From positions 25,985,763 to 26,049,762 of the forward strand of contig JAOANR010000006.1 of NCBI GenBank assembly GCA_030278955.1: a DNA stretch of 64,000 bases, read 5' to 3'. Source of the stretch: Hygrophila difformis (taxonomy: Eukaryota; Streptophyta; Magnoliopsida; Lamiales; Acanthaceae). Made by a program: the position numbers and the translations under genes. Positions 1-11,630 of this stretch are shown here, one piece after another. Under the pieces are notes generated by a model. It worked only from the letters and a program-made list of their open reading frames with translations. It made no database searches and was not told the DNA's origin. How positions within the stretch are numbered: position 1 is the stretch's first letter; each line of letters starts with the position of its first letter.

Positions 1-173
1 AAATAATTAATTGTGATCTCATTCATGACTTTATGCATTTTAATGAATTTTGTTGTGAGATTGCATGATTTTAGGTGTTTTTAGCAAACTAAAGGAAAAA
101 GGACCAAAAAGAAGTCAATTGGAGCTCCAAAAGTCGGAAAACAGAAGACGGAAGAAGGATCGCACGGCGAATC

Positions 174-281
174 GACCGCGCAACCGAGCGCACGACGGGA
201 GGCAGGCGCGCGGTCTGGGCAGGACCGCGCCACGACCGCGCCAGGACCGCGCGGGTTGCGGAGGATGCCCAAATCTTGGGC
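174..281 (+). repeat. GC-rich inverted-repeat block upstream of the LTR promoter
   Basis: GACCGCGC occurs at 174-181, 223-230, 234-241 and 245-252. The last three lie in an 11-bp tandem repeat. The reverse complement GCGCGGTC is at 208-215, so several 8-bp stems are possible. A separate perfect hairpin, GCCCAA-ATC-TTGGGC, spans 267-281. The copy in the 3' LTR is at the same offset (9308-9415) with one substitution. Role unknown. Confidence 0.75.
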
Positions 282-338
282 TGATTTCGGGTGATTTCGT
301 GTATCTTCTGACTGATTCATATCTTCTGTTATCCAGTC

Positions 339-346
339 TATAAATA
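339..346 (+). promoter_or_regulatory. TATA box of the Athila-1 5' LTR
   Basis: TATAAATA in the LTR, repeated at 9473-9480 in the other LTR. The same octamer is found in the LTRs of Tekay-1, Tat-1, Tat-2 and Athila-2 here. It is the likely core promoter for the genomic RNA. Confidence 0.7.
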
Positions 347-1203
347 AAACGTCTCCAAGCCAGTTGAGGGTTCCGCGAATCAGAAATTGAATCTCAGAAA
401 AATTCCATATCTTTCATCATTCATCTGGGAAACAAGAAGAACAAGTGCAAGGCAATCCAGTGGAGATCTACACCGGACTTTCTTCACCATTACTGTCACA
501 AACCATGTTTTCTTTTATTGTTATTTTGCGTTTTTGTGACATTATGCTAGGCTAATCCCATCGTTTGGGGAAACTTAGATTTTGACATTGTTGATATTTG
601 CTTTTGATTTATGAATTTCGTTAATTATATGTTAATTTGTTCAATTCTTATGGGTGTTTGGTGAGACCGAAAGGAGATCTGAACTAGGGCTTTATATTGT
701 TTGAGTGGTTGAAAAATACTTAAGCAAAAATAATTGAACAAATTAATTCTAATAATTGGTAACTTGAAAAAGAGCCAAAATTGTTAGAACCCACTTAGGA
801 TAATCACTAGCCGGAGGAAGTGCATGTCATTAAAACCGAGAGGTTTCTAAATTGTGATAATTCTAAGTAGGCATAATAATTAATTAAAAATTGGATTTTT
901 ATAAACAATAGCGAAGTTTAGCAACAATTGAAAGATCTAGGGATCCCCATTCATCATCTAGTGCAGAAATCAATCATCATTCTTCTTTTATTCATTAGTT
1001 GGAACTTTTAATTATTTTATTTTAATTGCAATTTTAGGAATTTAGATAAGCCAACTCTATTCGCATTTTAATTTTCGTCGCTACTTGAATTTAATAAATT
1101 ATAGCAATTCATTGTTCCCTGAGGATTCGACCCGGTTTCACCGGATATTACTTGGACCGTACACTGCGGGTTGTGTTGGAAAATATTCCACACACCAAGT
1201 TTT

Positions 1204-1221
1204 TGGCGCCGTTGCCGGGGA
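1204..1221 (+). other. Primer binding site (tRNA-Asp type)
   Basis: TGGCGCCGTTGCCGGGGA is the complement of the 3' end of plant tRNA-Asp including its terminal CCA, the usual primer of Athila elements. It lies six bases after the LTR end at 1197. Confidence 0.85.
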
Positions 1222-1346
1222 ACGGTGGTTTTTGTTATAGTTTATTGAATTTTTGTGGTTTCTCCCTTATTTCTTCTTTATTTTTATTTTTTTTTATTTT
1301 TATTTTTATTCACTCCTTGATTTTCTGTTGTTTCAGGCTCTAGTTT

Positions 1347-4300
1347 ATGCCCAGAAGAGCTCCGCCAGAATTCGAGTTTGATCCAGAAATTGCTAGGACT
1401 GAACGTAGAATTAGGGCAAGGAGAAAATTAGTGTTCACCATGAACGGGGGTGATAATGAGCGTGAGCGACAGGAACCCAGGGGAGCGGATATACCCAATC
1501 TGCAGGAAGGTGTTGGTGAGAATGCTCCCCGACCAGCACCTTTGACTCTCAGGCAGCAGATGCAACCAGCTGGGCAAGTTATAAATGATCCAATGGTGAG
1601 ACCTAGGCCAAACATACCTTTCGCCATAAACCCTTCCTTCATTGCCATGGTTCGGCAGGAGCAGTTTGGGGGTAGTGCCAGTGAGAACCCCAATATCCAC
1701 CTATACCATTTTAGGAATCTTTGTAGTACAGTGCACATTGCAGGAATGACACAAGAGGAACTCATGATGCAGTTGTTTCCCTTTTCATTAAGGGATAGGG
1801 CTGAAGCATGGTTCCAGTCAATTCCTGCAGGGTCCATCCGTACTTGGGATGAGATGCTGCAGAGATTTATGACTAAGTTCTTCCCACCCTCGATGATCAT
1901 TAAGCTTAGGGATCAAATTAAGACATTCAAGCAGAAAGGACATGAGACAGTGATAGATGCATGGGAGCGGATGAGGGCGAACATTAGGGCGTGTCCCCAA
2001 CATGGTTTGTCTGAGGCAGAGATTCTTTATGCATTTTATCAGGGTCTGACTCCTGGAGATAGGCAGTGGCTTAATGGGACATCAGGGGGAACCTTTATGG
2101 ATAGGACTGCAGAGGATTGTAGGAGGATTTTGGATGCCTTAGCTGAAGATGAGGAGTTGTGGGGGAATGGTGAGAGGAATGTCCCTACCAAGTTAGGAGA
2201 GATTGGAGCATTGAAGGAGGTTAAGGACGAGCTAGCTATGGTAGTAGACAGACTAGGATGCATGGAGATAGCCCTGAATAAGGTAGTTGTCCCAGTTCCT
2301 GGGAAGCCTGTACAACCAGTTCAAGCGGTTCAGACTGTTACATGTCAGTATTGTGGTGGACCTCATCAGTCCTACACATGCCCGACTGCAACAGCTTCTG
2401 AAAATCAAGGATATGAAGAAGTGCAGGATGTTCAGTATGTGCAGAACCAAAGGAGACCCATAAACCCACATACAAACAACCCACCATTTCAGCAGGGACC
2501 GCCAGGATTCTTTCAGCAGAATAGGCCTTTCTACCCACAGCAGCAGCAACCTAAGCAAGTCCCCAATCCTGCTTCTGATCCGACTTTGGGACTTCTTCAA
2601 CAAATTTTGGATAGCCAAACTCAGACATCCAAGGAGATCAAGACTTTTGTAGCCCGAACTGAGGACTACATGGCTAGGAATGATGCTGAGTTGGCCAATA
2701 TTAAAGCTGGGCAAAGGAATTTGGAACAGCAAGTAGGAAACTTGGCTGCACAATTAGCACAGAGAGCTCAGGGTACACTACCTAGCAACACTGAATTAAA
2801 TCCAAGAGAGAGGTGCCAAGCCATCACTACTAGATCTGGACTTACTACTAAGGACCCAGTGCCTAGACATCTGCAGATTGATGAGGAGGAGCCTGAAGAG
2901 ACACAGAAAGACCATGCAGACAAGGAGCCTGAGAAGAAGAAAGCGGTGGTGGAAACTCAACTTCCCAAGTTGCCTTTTCCACGACGTGCACAATCGTCTG
3001 CTGATGATAAAAGTTTCAAGAAGTTTTGCGAAATTTTTAGCAAATTAGAAATTAATATTCCTTTTATTGATGCTTTAATGAATATGCCTAAGTATGCAAA
3101 ATTTCTTAAGGATATTGTGTCTCGAAAGCGTAAACTTGATAGTGGGTTGGTTTCTATTTCAGGGGAGTGCAATGCTTTATTGGAGAAGCCATTACCAAGG
3201 AAGATGAAAGATCCAGGGAGGTTCACCATACCTTGCACCATTGGAGGAGAAGAGTGCAAGGATGCCCTGTGTGATTCGGGGGCTAGCATCAATTTGATGC
3301 CCATGTCATTGTACAAGAAGTTGGGACTTGGAGAAGTGAAACCAACAAGGATGATTTTGCAACTGGCAGACCTTTCTCAAAAAGCACCGTTGGGTATTTT
3401 GGAGGATGTGTTGGTAAAGGTTGATAAATTTATTTTGCCGGTTGATTTTGTAGTACTTGACATGGATGAGAAAAGAGAGGTACCACTGATTTTAGGAAGT
3501 CCATTTTTAGCTACTTGTCATGCCTTAATTGATTATAAAAATGGAGTGGTAACCCTTAGAATTGGAGAAGAAACAGTGACATTTAATGTGAACAATATGG
3601 TTAAACAATCTTCTCATGCATCTGAAATTAATTTAATTGATTGTGTTTATGATGATTGTGATAGTGAGTTTAATGATGATTTTTGGGAGGAATGTGAGAA
3701 TTGGTTGCAGGAACAGGAGGAGGAAATTAAGACAGCTGAATTGGTGCATAGGGTGTCAAAATTGGACCCCAATGGTCAAATTCGGGTACAAGACAGCTCA
3801 AAACAGCTTCCAGCACGCGAAACGAAGCCAGAACGCGAGGGCGGCGCGCGAAATGACGAAGCCGCGCGCACGTGGCGCGAGGCGAAACTCGACCGCGGAG
3901 CCACCGCGGCCGTTTCCGAAACGGCGCGGTACCCGCGCGGTCTGGGCGCAGACCGCGCGCCGAGCGCGCGGACAGAGCAGAGACTCTGTTCTGAGTCCGC
4001 GTGCTCGGTTTCCGACAGGGAGTCTTCTTCCCCTCTTTTGGCTCCTTCCTTACCTGTTCTTACACCTTTATTACCATCAATTCAATCTCCACCTGAGCTT
4101 AAATTGAAGGAACTACCAAGTCATCTAAAATACTTATTTCTGGGATTGAATGACACACTTCCTGTTATTATTTCTGCAGGGCTTTCAAGCGAACAGGAAT
4201 GTGCATTGACTGAGGTGCTGAAGAGACATATTCGGGCTATTGGATGGACCATTGCAGACATTAAGGGCATTAGTCCTAGTGTTTGCATGCACAAGATTAG

Positions 4301-6980
4301 ACTTGAAACGGACATGCAACCAGTTAGACAACCGCAGAGACGGTTGAATCCACACATGCAGGAGGTAGTCAGAGCTGAGATAGTAAAACTATTAGATGCA
4401 GGAATGATTTATGCTATCTCAGACAGTGAGTGGGTGAGCCCTATCCATGTAGTACCTAAGAAAGGGGGTATCACAGTGACAGAGACTGAGGATGGGGAGT
4501 TAGTAGCATCTAGGCCAGTTACGGGGTGGAGAGTGTGTATTGACTATAGGAGATTAAATTCTGCCACTAGGAAAGACCACTTTCCATTACCTTTTGTGGA
4601 TCAGATGTTGGAGAGGATAGCCGGCCATGATTTCTACTGCTTTCTGGATGGGTATTCGGGGTATAACCAAATACCCATCGCTCCAGAGGACCAGGATAAG
4701 ACGACATTCACTTGTCCATATGGCACTTATGCATATCGCAGAATGCCATTTGGCTTGTGCAATGCCCCGGCCACCTTTCAGAGATGTATGATGGCCATCT
4801 TCTCAGATTTATTGGAGCAGGCGATTGAGATTTTTATGGACGATTTTTCAGTATTTGGAAAGTCATTTGAGGGATGTCTGCATAATTTAGAGTTGGTCTT
4901 GGCTAGGTGTGAGGAGTCTAGTTTAGTCCTAAACTGGGAAAAGTGTCACTTTATGGTCCGTGAGGGGATAGTTTTAGGACATAGGATCTCAGGGGAAGGG
5001 ATTGAAGTAGACCGGGCTAAGATTAGTTTGATTGAGAAGTTACCACCGCCAGTTGATGTTAGAGGAGTGAGAGCTTTCTTGGGACATGCAGGGTTCTACA
5101 GGAGGTTTGTAGAAAAGTTTGCAGATGTTGCCAGGCCTCTTTCTGATTTGACTTGTAAGGATGTCCCATTTATCTTTGATGATAAATGTATGACAGCCTT
5201 TGAGACATTGAAGAAGAGACTGACAACAGCTCCTATTATTCAGGCTCCTGATTGGACTTTGCCATTTGAGTTGATGTGTGATGCCAGTGATTATGCGGTT
5301 GGAGCTGTTCTGGGCCAGAGGAAGGATAGGAAGATGCATGTGATTTATTATGCATCAAAGGCACTTAATGGAGCACAAAGGAATTATTCTACTACTGAGA
5401 AGGAATTTTTAGCTGTGGTATTTGGATTTGAGAAATTTAGATCTTACTTGGTAGGGTCTAAGACATTTGTCCACACTGATCATTCTGCTATCAAGTGTCT
5501 GACTGCAAAGAAGGAGAATGCAAAGGCTAGATTTATTAGATGGACTTGTCTTCTGCAGGAGTTTGACTATGAGATCATTGACAGGAAAGGGACTGAGAAT
5601 CTTGTAGCTGACCATTTATCCAGAATCAAGCCTGAGAAGGAGGAGCATGATTGGGAGATTCCTGATTCTTTCCCTGATGAGAATCTTTTTGCTATTCATA
5701 CTCCTGACCCTTGGTATGCTGATGTTGTTAATTATTTGGTTGCAGGGTATGTTCCTACTCATCTCCCACCACATCAAGTGAAGAAATTCATGAGGGATGT
5801 CCACATGTATCACTATGATGATGGAGAGCTATTTAGGTTGTGTTCGGACCAAGTGCTTAGGAAGTGTGTCCATGAAGATGAAATTTTAGACATCCTAGCA
5901 CAGTGCCATTCTTCACCAGTTGGAGGACACCATGGAGCTAATCGCACTGCATTTAAGGTATTACAATCTGGTTTTTATTGGCCTAACATATACAAAGATG
6001 CTCGTATTTTTGTGCAGGCATGTGACAAGTGTCAAAGGCTTGGTGGAATTGGACCTAGGGATGAGATGCCCCTAACGAATATTCAAGAAGTTGAAATTTT
6101 TGATGTTTGGGGTATCGATTTCATGGGTCCCTTTCCATCTTCCTATGGAAATCAGTACATTCTAGTTGCAGTGGACTATGTGTCCAAGTGGGTGGAGGCC
6201 TTAGCCATGCCAACCAATGATTCGAAGAGGGTGATTGCTTTTCTCAAGAAGCATATTTTCACTAGATTTGGAGTGCCTCGTGCTATTATCAGTGATGGTG
6301 GTACACACTTCAAGAACAAGTGGTTGGAGGCGGTCCTAGTCAAGTATGGGGTGAAACACAAGATTGCTACACCATATCATCCCCAAACTTGTGGACAAGT
6401 GGAAGTGAGCAACCGAGAGCTTAAACATGTTTTGGAGACTACTGTCAAACATACAAGGAAAGATTGGGCAAACAAGTTGGATGATGCACTTTGGGCATAT
6501 CGCACTGCCTACAAAACTCCTTTGGGTATGTCTCCTTTTCAATTAATTTTTGGTAAAAGTTGTCACTTACCTGTGGAGGTCGAGCACAAAGCCTTTTGGG
6601 CTACTCGGCTAGTCAATTTTGATTTAGCAGCTGCAGGAGAAAAGAGAAGAGAACAATTGCTAGAGTTGGAGTATTGGAGAGCTGTGGCCTATGAGACATC
6701 AAATTCTTACAAGGATAGGACCAAGATGGTTCATGATAGGCGATTGAGGGCTAAGCAATTTCGTGAAGGGGAAAAAGTTCTTTTATTTAATTCTCGACTG
6801 CGATTGTTTCCAGGGAAGTTGCGTTCTAAGTGGTCTGGCCCTTTTATTATTTCTAAAATTTTTCCTTCTGGTGCAGTTGAGTTGGATGATGGAAGTACAA
6901 AGTTCACTGTGAATGGACATCGTTTAAAGCCCTATGTGGAATTAGCATGTCGGTCCATTGAGTCCTGGAGACTTGAGTAA
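1347..6980 (+). CDS. Athila-1 gag-pol polyprotein, uninterrupted
   Basis: One open frame of 1877 residues starts at an ATG 126 bases after the primer site. Domains in order: Gag capsid at about 115-235; a CX2CX3HX4C zinc knuckle near 333; an aspartic protease with DSGA near 643; a GC-rich low-complexity linker (about 815-890); reverse transcriptase with [10 protein letters not shown] and FMDD (about 1050-1230); RNase H (DASD, TEKE, TDH; about 1305-1390); integrase with an HHCC zinc finger (1520-1562); and D-D-E residues near 1590, 1650 and 1685. All catalytic motifs are present and there is no internal stop, so the protein could be functional. The frame covers capsid, replication and integration functions without a stop between gag and pol. 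The env-like third ORF is absent apart from a possible short remnant at 7163. Confidence 0.93.
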   Translation: MPRRAPPEFEFDPEIARTERRIRARRKLVFTMNGGDNERERQEPRGADIPNLQEGVGENAPRPAPLTLRQQMQPAGQVINDPMVRPRPNIPFAINPSFIAMVRQEQFGGSASENPNIHLYHFRNLCSTVHIAGMTQEELMMQLFPFSLRDRAEAWFQSIPAGSIRTWDEMLQRFMTKFFPPSMIIKLRDQIKTFKQKGHETVIDAWERMRANIRACPQHGLSEAEILYAFYQGLTPGDRQWLNGTSGGTFMDRTAEDCRRILDALAEDEELWGNGERNVPTKLGEIGALKEVKDELAMVVDRLGCMEIALNKVVVPVPGKPVQPVQAVQTVTCQYCGGPHQSYTCPTATASENQGYEEVQDVQYVQNQRRPINPHTNNPPFQQGPPGFFQQNRPFYPQQQQPKQVPNPASDPTLGLLQQILDSQTQTSKEIKTFVARTEDYMARNDAELANIKAGQRNLEQQVGNLAAQLAQRAQGTLPSNTELNPRERCQAITTRSGLTTKDPVPRHLQIDEEEPEETQKDHADKEPEKKKAVVETQLPKLPFPRRAQSSADDKSFKKFCEIFSKLEINIPFIDALMNMPKYAKFLKDIVSRKRKLDSGLVSISGECNALLEKPLPRKMKDPGRFTIPCTIGGEECKDALCDSGASINLMPMSLYKKLGLGEVKPTRMILQLADLSQKAPLGILEDVLVKVDKFILPVDFVVLDMDEKREVPLILGSPFLATCHALIDYKNGVVTLRIGEETVTFNVNNMVKQSSHASEINLIDCVYDDCDSEFNDDFWEECENWLQEQEEEIKTAELVHRVSKLDPNGQIRVQDSSKQLPARETKPEREGGARNDEAARTWREAKLDRGATAAVSETARYPRGLGADRAPSARTEQRLCSESACSVSDRESSSPLLAPSLPVLTPLLPSIQSPPELKLKELPSHLKYLFLGLNDTLPVIISAGLSSEQECALTEVLKRHIRAIGWTIADIKGISPSVCMHKIRLETDMQPVRQPQRRLNPHMQEVVRAEIVKLLDAGMIYAISDSEWVSPIHVVPKKGGITVTETEDGELVASRPVTGWRVCIDYRRLNSATRKDHFPLPFVDQMLERIAGHDFYCFLDGYSGYNQIPIAPEDQDKTTFTCPYGTYAYRRMPFGLCNAPATFQRCMMAIFSDLLEQAIEIFMDDFSVFGKSFEGCLHNLELVLARCEESSLVLNWEKCHFMVREGIVLGHRISGEGIEVDRAKISLIEKLPPPVDVRGVRAFLGHAGFYRRFVEKFADVARPLSDLTCKDVPFIFDDKCMTAFETLKKRLTTAPIIQAPDWTLPFELMCDASDYAVGAVLGQRKDRKMHVIYYASKALNGAQRNYSTTEKEFLAVVFGFEKFRSYLVGSKTFVHTDHSAIKCLTAKKENAKARFIRWTCLLQEFDYEIIDRKGTENLVADHLSRIKPEKEEHDWEIPDSFPDENLFAIHTPDPWYADVVNYLVAGYVPTHLPPHQVKKFMRDVHMYHYDDGELFRLCSDQVLRKCVHEDEILDILAQCHSSPVGGHHGANRTAFKVLQSGFYWPNIYKDARIFVQACDKCQRLGGIGPRDEMPLTNIQEVEIFDVWGIDFMGPFPSSYGNQYILVAVDYVSKWVEALAMPTNDSKRVIAFLKKHIFTRFGVPRAIISDGGTHFKNKWLEAVLVKYGVKHKIATPYHPQTCGQVEVSNRELKHVLETTVKHTRKDWANKLDDALWAYRTAYKTPLGMSPFQLIFGKSCHLPVEVEHKAFWATRLVNFDLAAAGEKRREQLLELEYWRAVAYETSNSYKDRTKMVHDRRLRAKQFREGEKVLLFNSRLRLFPGKLRSKWSGPFIISKIFPSGAVELDDGSTKFTVNGHRLKPYVELACRSIESWRLE
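3801..4010 (+). repeat. Hairpin-rich GC island inside the gag-pol coding sequence
   Basis: Between protease and RT the AT-rich coding sequence switches abruptly to about 200 bases of GC-rich DNA built from inverted repeats. Arms: GCGCGCG 3844-3850 with CGCGCGC 3863-3869; GCCGTT 3909-3914 with AACGGC 3920-3925; CGCGCGGTCTG 3934-3944 with CAGACCGCGCG 3949-3959 (11 bp, 4-nt loop); CGAGCGCGCGGAC 3961-3973 with GTCCGCGTGCTCG 3995-4007 (13 bp, one G-T pair). The reading frame stays open and encodes an Ala/Arg-rich linker. The block shares CGCGCGGTCTGGGC with this element's own LTR. Confidence 0.8.
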
Positions 6981-7162
6981 AGAGCTGCAAGGGAAGTCTG
7001 GCTGTCGACGTTAAATGCAGCGCTTCCGGGAGGCAACCCGAGTGTTTTTCAATTTTTATTTTAGTTTTAGTTTTTAGTAGTTTATTTTTTTATTTTTATC
7101 TTGGATTTAATTGGTGAATTTTATTGGCAGGAAGTGGTGTAGTACAAAATTGAAAGGCAACA

Positions 7163-7306
7163 ATGGAACAGGGGATGCGAGTTGACATGGACGCTCGCTT
7201 CACTCGACTGGACACCCGCATGGATGAGATGCATGCCTACATGCGCGGTATGGACGAGTACATGCGTGGCCATTTTCCACCGCAGTTTCCACCACCGGAT
7301 CAGTGA
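7163..7306 (+). CDS. Small ORF, possible remnant of the Athila third ORF
   Basis: A 47-codon frame starts with ATG 183 bases after gag-pol. The product has a Met/Asp/Arg heptad-like pattern and a Pro/Phe-rich end. From memory, this resembles the C-terminal tail of the third-ORF protein of plant Athila elements, which often ends in a coiled coil followed by a His/Pro-rich tail. No homology search could be done. It may be translated or just a leftover. The overlapping frame 7182-7427 is a T-rich artefact. Confidence 0.35.
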   Translation: MEQGMRVDMDARFTRLDTRMDEMHAYMRGMDEYMRGHFPPQFPPPDQ

Positions 7307-9024
7307 TACTACGGTTTTTCTTTCTTTCTTTTTATTTTTTAGTTTTATTTTTATTTTTATTTTTATTTTTAGTTTTATTTGGAGTCTATGTCTAGGATGT
7401 AGAATTTATTATTATTGTTATTTTTAGTTTATTTTTAGGACTATGTTTTTATTTGGGGTTGTATTATGTTATATTTTGGATCTTTTATCTTATGACCCTA
7501 TGCATGTTATGTGTTTATTTTCGTGTCATGTAGTATCACTGATTTGGATTATGTGCTTGATATGTGTGCCTTGGTTAGTTGCTTAGTCATTGAGGACAAT
7601 GCCAACCTTTAGTGTGAGGATGGGGGATACCCCAAGTTCATGATACATTGCTCACTGCACGTCACCACTAGTAGTTGTATTTTTGTCTAGGAGTTGAACT
7701 TGACTGAAAACTTATGAGAGTAGATTGATTAATTGAGTTTAAATGAGTCCCCTCATGCTACATAACCATTAGGTGAAACCAAAAAGCCCTTGGGTGAGAT
7801 GTTTGGCCTTACTTTTTTCTTGATTGTGTGATCCGGGCATGCTTGTGGAATTATTTATTTGTGATTATAATGCATGTGATTACTACTGGGATTTTGATGA
7901 GGAATATGATATAGGCACCTAGAAGCTCATGGCCTAAACACTTCCTACCTTTCACATATTTATCTCTAGGGAAGCCCCTCTGAGCCTATTAGCCTGTTTC
8001 TTTGATAAACCACTATATTTTTCTCACTAGCCACGCATTTTTATAAGCCTTCAGAATTTAAACCCGTGGAACAAGTGAATTATTTTTTCGAGTGGTACAT
8101 TTGGCTTGTGGTAATTTTTGGGGAAGCTTTAGAAGAAAAATTATTGGTAAGAGAGGGAAGAATAGAAAGGAAATTTTCTTGAGAAGAGTATAGTGCCTAC
8201 ATTTTGCTATTGTTGAAAAAAAAAAATGAAAAAAAAAAGAAAAGAAGAAAAGTGGATTTATATAGCTTACACAGTTGTTCCGCTGACAAAGAGTTTACAC
8301 TCTAAGTCAAGAACAACAAGAGTTGAAGTTCCGTCTGCATTATTTGGATATTGGGATTCCTCTTAATAAAACTGTAGAGTTATGCAAATCCACCAAAAAA
8401 AAAAAAAAATTGAAAAAAAAAAAAAGAAAAAAAAAAGAAAAAAAAAAAAGAAAAAAAATACAATAGCAATTTATGTTGGGCACATACTACTACATTTTTA
8501 TGCATTGAGTTGAGCTCTTGATGCGATGTTATGGGGCATCATATTTGTCATATTTGGGTATGTGGGATCATTTTTGGAGGAGTATTGGCAGTTGAAGAAC
8601 TTGTTCCACTTTTGTTAGCCTACTTTATCCATATTTTCCTACCTCATGACCCTAGCCCCGTTACAACCATTTTAAAGACCTATTGATTCCTTATGAGAAA
8701 TCCTAAGTTGGTGATTATGTGATTGTGTTACAAATTTATACTGATACTTGCATTGCCTTGGTATTGAGTGATTTTTTTACCCTGATCATATATGAGAGCA
8801 CTTCATACACTTATATATATTTTCTTGTGCGATCTTGGTGAGGGTTGAGCTAAGTGGGAGTGTTGGTATTGAGGGGACAAATGAGAATTTGGTTTTGACA
8901 TCTGCTTGAGTTTGTGATTGGTTGGAGTTCGACTTTTAGACATTTTGGTGGCTATTACGTGTGTTGGACATTGCTAGGTCTTAGTTTTACCTTATTCGGG
9001 GACGAACAAGACTTAGTGTGAGGA
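7307..9024 (+). other. Long untranslated 3' internal region of Athila-1
   Basis: No credible gene. It holds a T-rich run with short TTTTTA repeats (about 7316-7440), a polypurine-tract-like sequence at 7608-7623 (TTTAGTGTGAGGATGG), long A-rich simple repeats at 8216-8237 and 8393-8460, and the true polypurine tract at 9012-9024 (CTTAGTGTGAGGA) directly before the LTR. Confidence 0.7.
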
Positions 9025-10331
9025 TGTTGATATCTTGCACAGAGTGCGGTATTTCCTTGTGATTAAGTGATTAGTTAAAGGTTTAATTTATGGAAAATGT
9101 GGAATTAACTGCTAAAAACAATGATTTTGTGTAAAAATAATTAATTGTGATCTCATTCATGACTTTATGCATTTTAATGAATTTTGTTGTGAGATTGCAT
9201 GATTTTAGGTGTTTTTAGCAAACTAAAGGAAAAAGGACCAAAAAGAAGTCAATTGGAGCTCCAAAAGTCGGAAAACAGAAGACGGAAGAAGGATCGCACG
9301 GCGAATCGACCGCGCAACCGAGCGCACGACGGGAGGCAGGCGCGCGGTCTGGGCAGGACCGCGCCAGGACCGCGCCAGGACCGCGCGGGTTGCGGAGGAT
9401 GCCCAAATCTTGGGCTGATTTCGGGTGATTTCGTGTATCTTCTGACTGATTCATATCTTCTGTTATCCAGTCTATAAATAAAACGTCTCCAAGCCAGTTG
9501 AGGGTTCCGCGAATCAGAAATTGAATCTCAGAAAAATTCCATATCTTTCATCATTCATCTGGGAAACAAGAAGAACAAGTGCAAGGCAATCCAGTGGAGA
9601 TCTACACCGGACTTTCTTCACCATTACTGTCACAAACCATGTTTTCTTTTATTGTTATTTTGCGTTTTTGTGACATTATGCTAGGCTAATCCCATCGTTT
9701 GGGGAAACTTAGATTTTGGCATTGTTGATATTTGCTTTTGATTTATGAATTTCGTTAATTATATGTTAATTTGTTCAATTCTTATGGGTGTTTGGTGAGA
9801 CCGAAAGGAGATCTGAACTAGGGCTTTATATTGTTTGAGTGGTTGAAAAATACTTAAGCAAAAATAATTGAACAAATTAATTCTAATAATTGGTAACTTG
9901 AAAAAGAGCCAAAATTGTTAGAACCCACTTAGGATAATCACTAGCCGGAGGAAGTGCATGTCATTAAAACCGAGAGGTTTCTAAATTGTGATAATTCTAA
10001 GTAGGCATAATAATTAATTAAAAATTGGATTTTTATAAACAATAGCGAAGTTTAGCAACAATTGAAAGATCTAGGGATCCCCATTCATCATCTAGTGCAG
10101 AAATCAATCATCATTCTTCTTTTATTCATTAGTTGGAACTTTTAATTATTTTATTTTAATTGCAATTTTAGGAATTTAGATAAGCCAACTCTATTCGCAT
10201 TTTAATTTTCGTCGCTACTTGAATTTAATAAATTATAGCAATTCATTGTTCCCTGAGGATTCGACCCGGTTTCACCGGATATTACTTGGACCGTACACTG
10301 CGGGTTGTGTTGGAAAATATTCCACACACCA
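9025..10331 (+). repeat. Athila-1 3' LTR, complete
   Basis: 1307 bp, beginning TGTTGATATC after the polypurine tract and ending CACACCA. It is nearly identical to 1-1197. TATA box at 9473-9480 and GC inverted-repeat block at about 9308-9415. Confidence 0.9.
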
Positions 10332-10337
10332 AGTTTT

Positions 10338-10355
10338 TGGCGCCGTTGCCGGGGA
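10338..10355 (+). other. Second primer binding site, downstream of the 3' LTR
   Basis: The tRNA-Asp primer site and the next 16 leader bases (to 10371) are repeated after the 3' LTR, exactly as after the 5' LTR. A simple insertion would have host DNA here. This suggests a tandem LTR-internal-LTR-internal arrangement that was later deleted, or recombination with another copy. Confidence 0.85.
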
Positions 10356-10371
10356 ACGGTGGTTTTTGTTA

Positions 10372-11007
10372 AGGATATTGTGTGGACGAAAGTGCCGAAG
10401 CCCATTGAGCTGGGAAGAAAACGATAAGTCCGTGGTAGTGGGACCACAACTTATCGAAGACATGGCTCAACAAATCAAAGTGATTCAAGGGAAGATGAAA
10501 GCCGCACAAGACCGTCAAAAGAGTTATGCCGACGTGAGACGACGAGACCTAGAATTTCAAGTGGGAGATAGAGTCATGCTAAAGATATCACCCATGAAGG
10601 GGGTGATGCGCTTTGGCAAGCGAGGGAAGTTAAGTCCTCGATATATAGGACCTTACGAAATTCTAGAACGAGTCGGAACTCTAGCCTACCGATTGGCTTT
10701 ACCGCCACACTTAGATAGAGTTCATAATGTCTTTCATGTCTCGCAACTAAAGAAGTATGTGCCGGACGCGACACATGTACTTCAACCGGAGATAATTGAG
10801 CTCGATGAAGATTTGACTTACGAAGAAGTCCCAGTGCGTATTCTCGATACTAAGGAACGAGTAACGAGGAACAAAACCGTCAAAATGATCAAGGTTCTTT
10901 GGTCAAACCACGAAAGTGAGACGGCAACTTGGGAAGTAGAATCCGACATGAGAGAACGATACCCGACATTGTTCCAAACCGATACCGACACAGCTATGGG
11001 GACATAA
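10372..11007 (+). pseudogene. Tekay-1 pol 3' end (integrase C-terminal part and chromodomain-like tail)
   Basis: About 210 codons read from a GRKCRSPLSWEE motif, through QKSYADVRRRDLEFQVGD and VMRFGKRGKLSPRYIGP, to a tail ending ATWEVESDMRERYPTLF. These are diagnostic of the integrase C-terminus and chromodomain-like region of Tekay/Del chromoviruses. The upstream protease, RT, RNase H and integrase core are missing at the junction with Athila-1. The remaining frame is open to a stop at 11005-11007. Chromodomain-like tails are thought to guide integration into heterochromatin. Confidence 0.88.
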
Positions 11008-11230
11008 CTGCAATCTTAAGGGGGAGAGGATGTCATACCACCTATTTTTCGTGCACTTTTGTAAACTGTTGAACTACGTTATGGCTTGATCCCTTTACCG
11101 GGTACGTAGGCAGCTTAGAAGTTTTAATTCTAAGTTCAGTCACAACATAATAAAACAAACACAAGACCTTAGCACGAGAAAAGCCGAAACACAACTTCGA
11201 GGACGAAGTTGATTCTTAAGGAGGGTAGAC
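11008..11230 (+). other. Tekay-1 3' untranslated region with two polypurine-like tracts
   Basis: A purine tract, CTTAAGGGGGAGAGGA, at 11015-11030 is followed by TGTCATACC. A second, CTTAAGGAGGGTAGAC, at 11215-11230 is followed by TGTAATACCC, the true LTR start as shown by the second copy at 63617. The first is probably a duplicated or decayed tract. Confidence 0.6.
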
Positions 11231-11630
11231 TGTAATACCCGAGAATTTTCCAACATAAAATAAAACAATAATTAAATAAATAAACAATAAATACAATAAA
11301 TAAATGAATCCAGCAAATAAAGAAATAAATAAAGATAAGGAAATGAGAAATGGGATTTTAACTTAAAAAAAGGAATTAAAGGAATTAAAAGAATTTAATA
11401 AAAAGAATTATTAAAGGGAAATAAATTGTACACCAAAACCCGACACTAATGAACTCGAGGATTCGAGTCCAAAACATCCAATTAGACCCGAGTAAAAATT
11501 TAGAGAGAAAGTAGAAACCCGAAGGTACCCCGGGAATCGGAATTCGGGAGCATAGAGGGATAGAAACCCGAAAGAGAGGGCGGACAAGCACGACGGATCG
11601 CACGACCCGCCCGGACCGAAGTCGAGGCGA

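Larger units (their letters stand above)
1..1197 (+). repeat. Athila-1 5' LTR, truncated by the window edge
   Basis: Matches 9135-10331 at a constant offset of 9134. Compared with the full copy it lacks the first ~110 bases. It ends in CA seven bases before the primer binding site. A TATA box lies at 339-346, and just upstream is a GC-rich inverted-repeat block (174-281). Open frames in the LTR (for example 65-343) read through that GC block and are not credible genes. Confidence 0.9.
1..10371 (+). mobile_element. Athila-1: young Ty3/gypsy (Athila lineage) retrotransposon, 5' end outside the window
   Basis: The order is LTR (1-1197, first ~110 bases missing), primer binding site, one gag-pol frame, a long untranslated 3' part, a second LTR (9025-10331) and then a second primer binding site plus leader that stops at 10371. 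The lineage call rests on the tRNA-Asp-type primer site, the FMDD RT motif and an integrase typical of Athila. I saw only two substitutions between the two LTR copies over about 1.2 kb (near 233/9367 and 587/9721). Together with the open gag-pol frame, this indicates a very recent insertion. No full third ORF is present. Right of 10371 the sequence becomes a chromovirus integrase tail, so the element probably lies in, or has recombined with, Tekay-1. Confidence 0.9.

Noticed and set aside
65..343. 92-codon open frame in both Athila-1 LTRs (also 9199-9477) and its antisense partner
   Set aside because: Reads through the GC inverted-repeat block and promoter of the LTR, with Arg/Pro-rich low complexity and no domain. 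Openness on both strands is caused by GC-rich composition.
7182..7427. 81-codon frame with a hydrophobic tail
   Set aside because: The tail is a T-rich repeat read as Phe/Ile/Leu. The overlapping 7163-7306 frame is more plausible.
8216..8460. A-rich runs as a poly(A) tail of an inserted retrocopy
   Set aside because: No flanking duplication or upstream foreign sequence was found. They look like simple-repeat expansion in the Athila 3' region.
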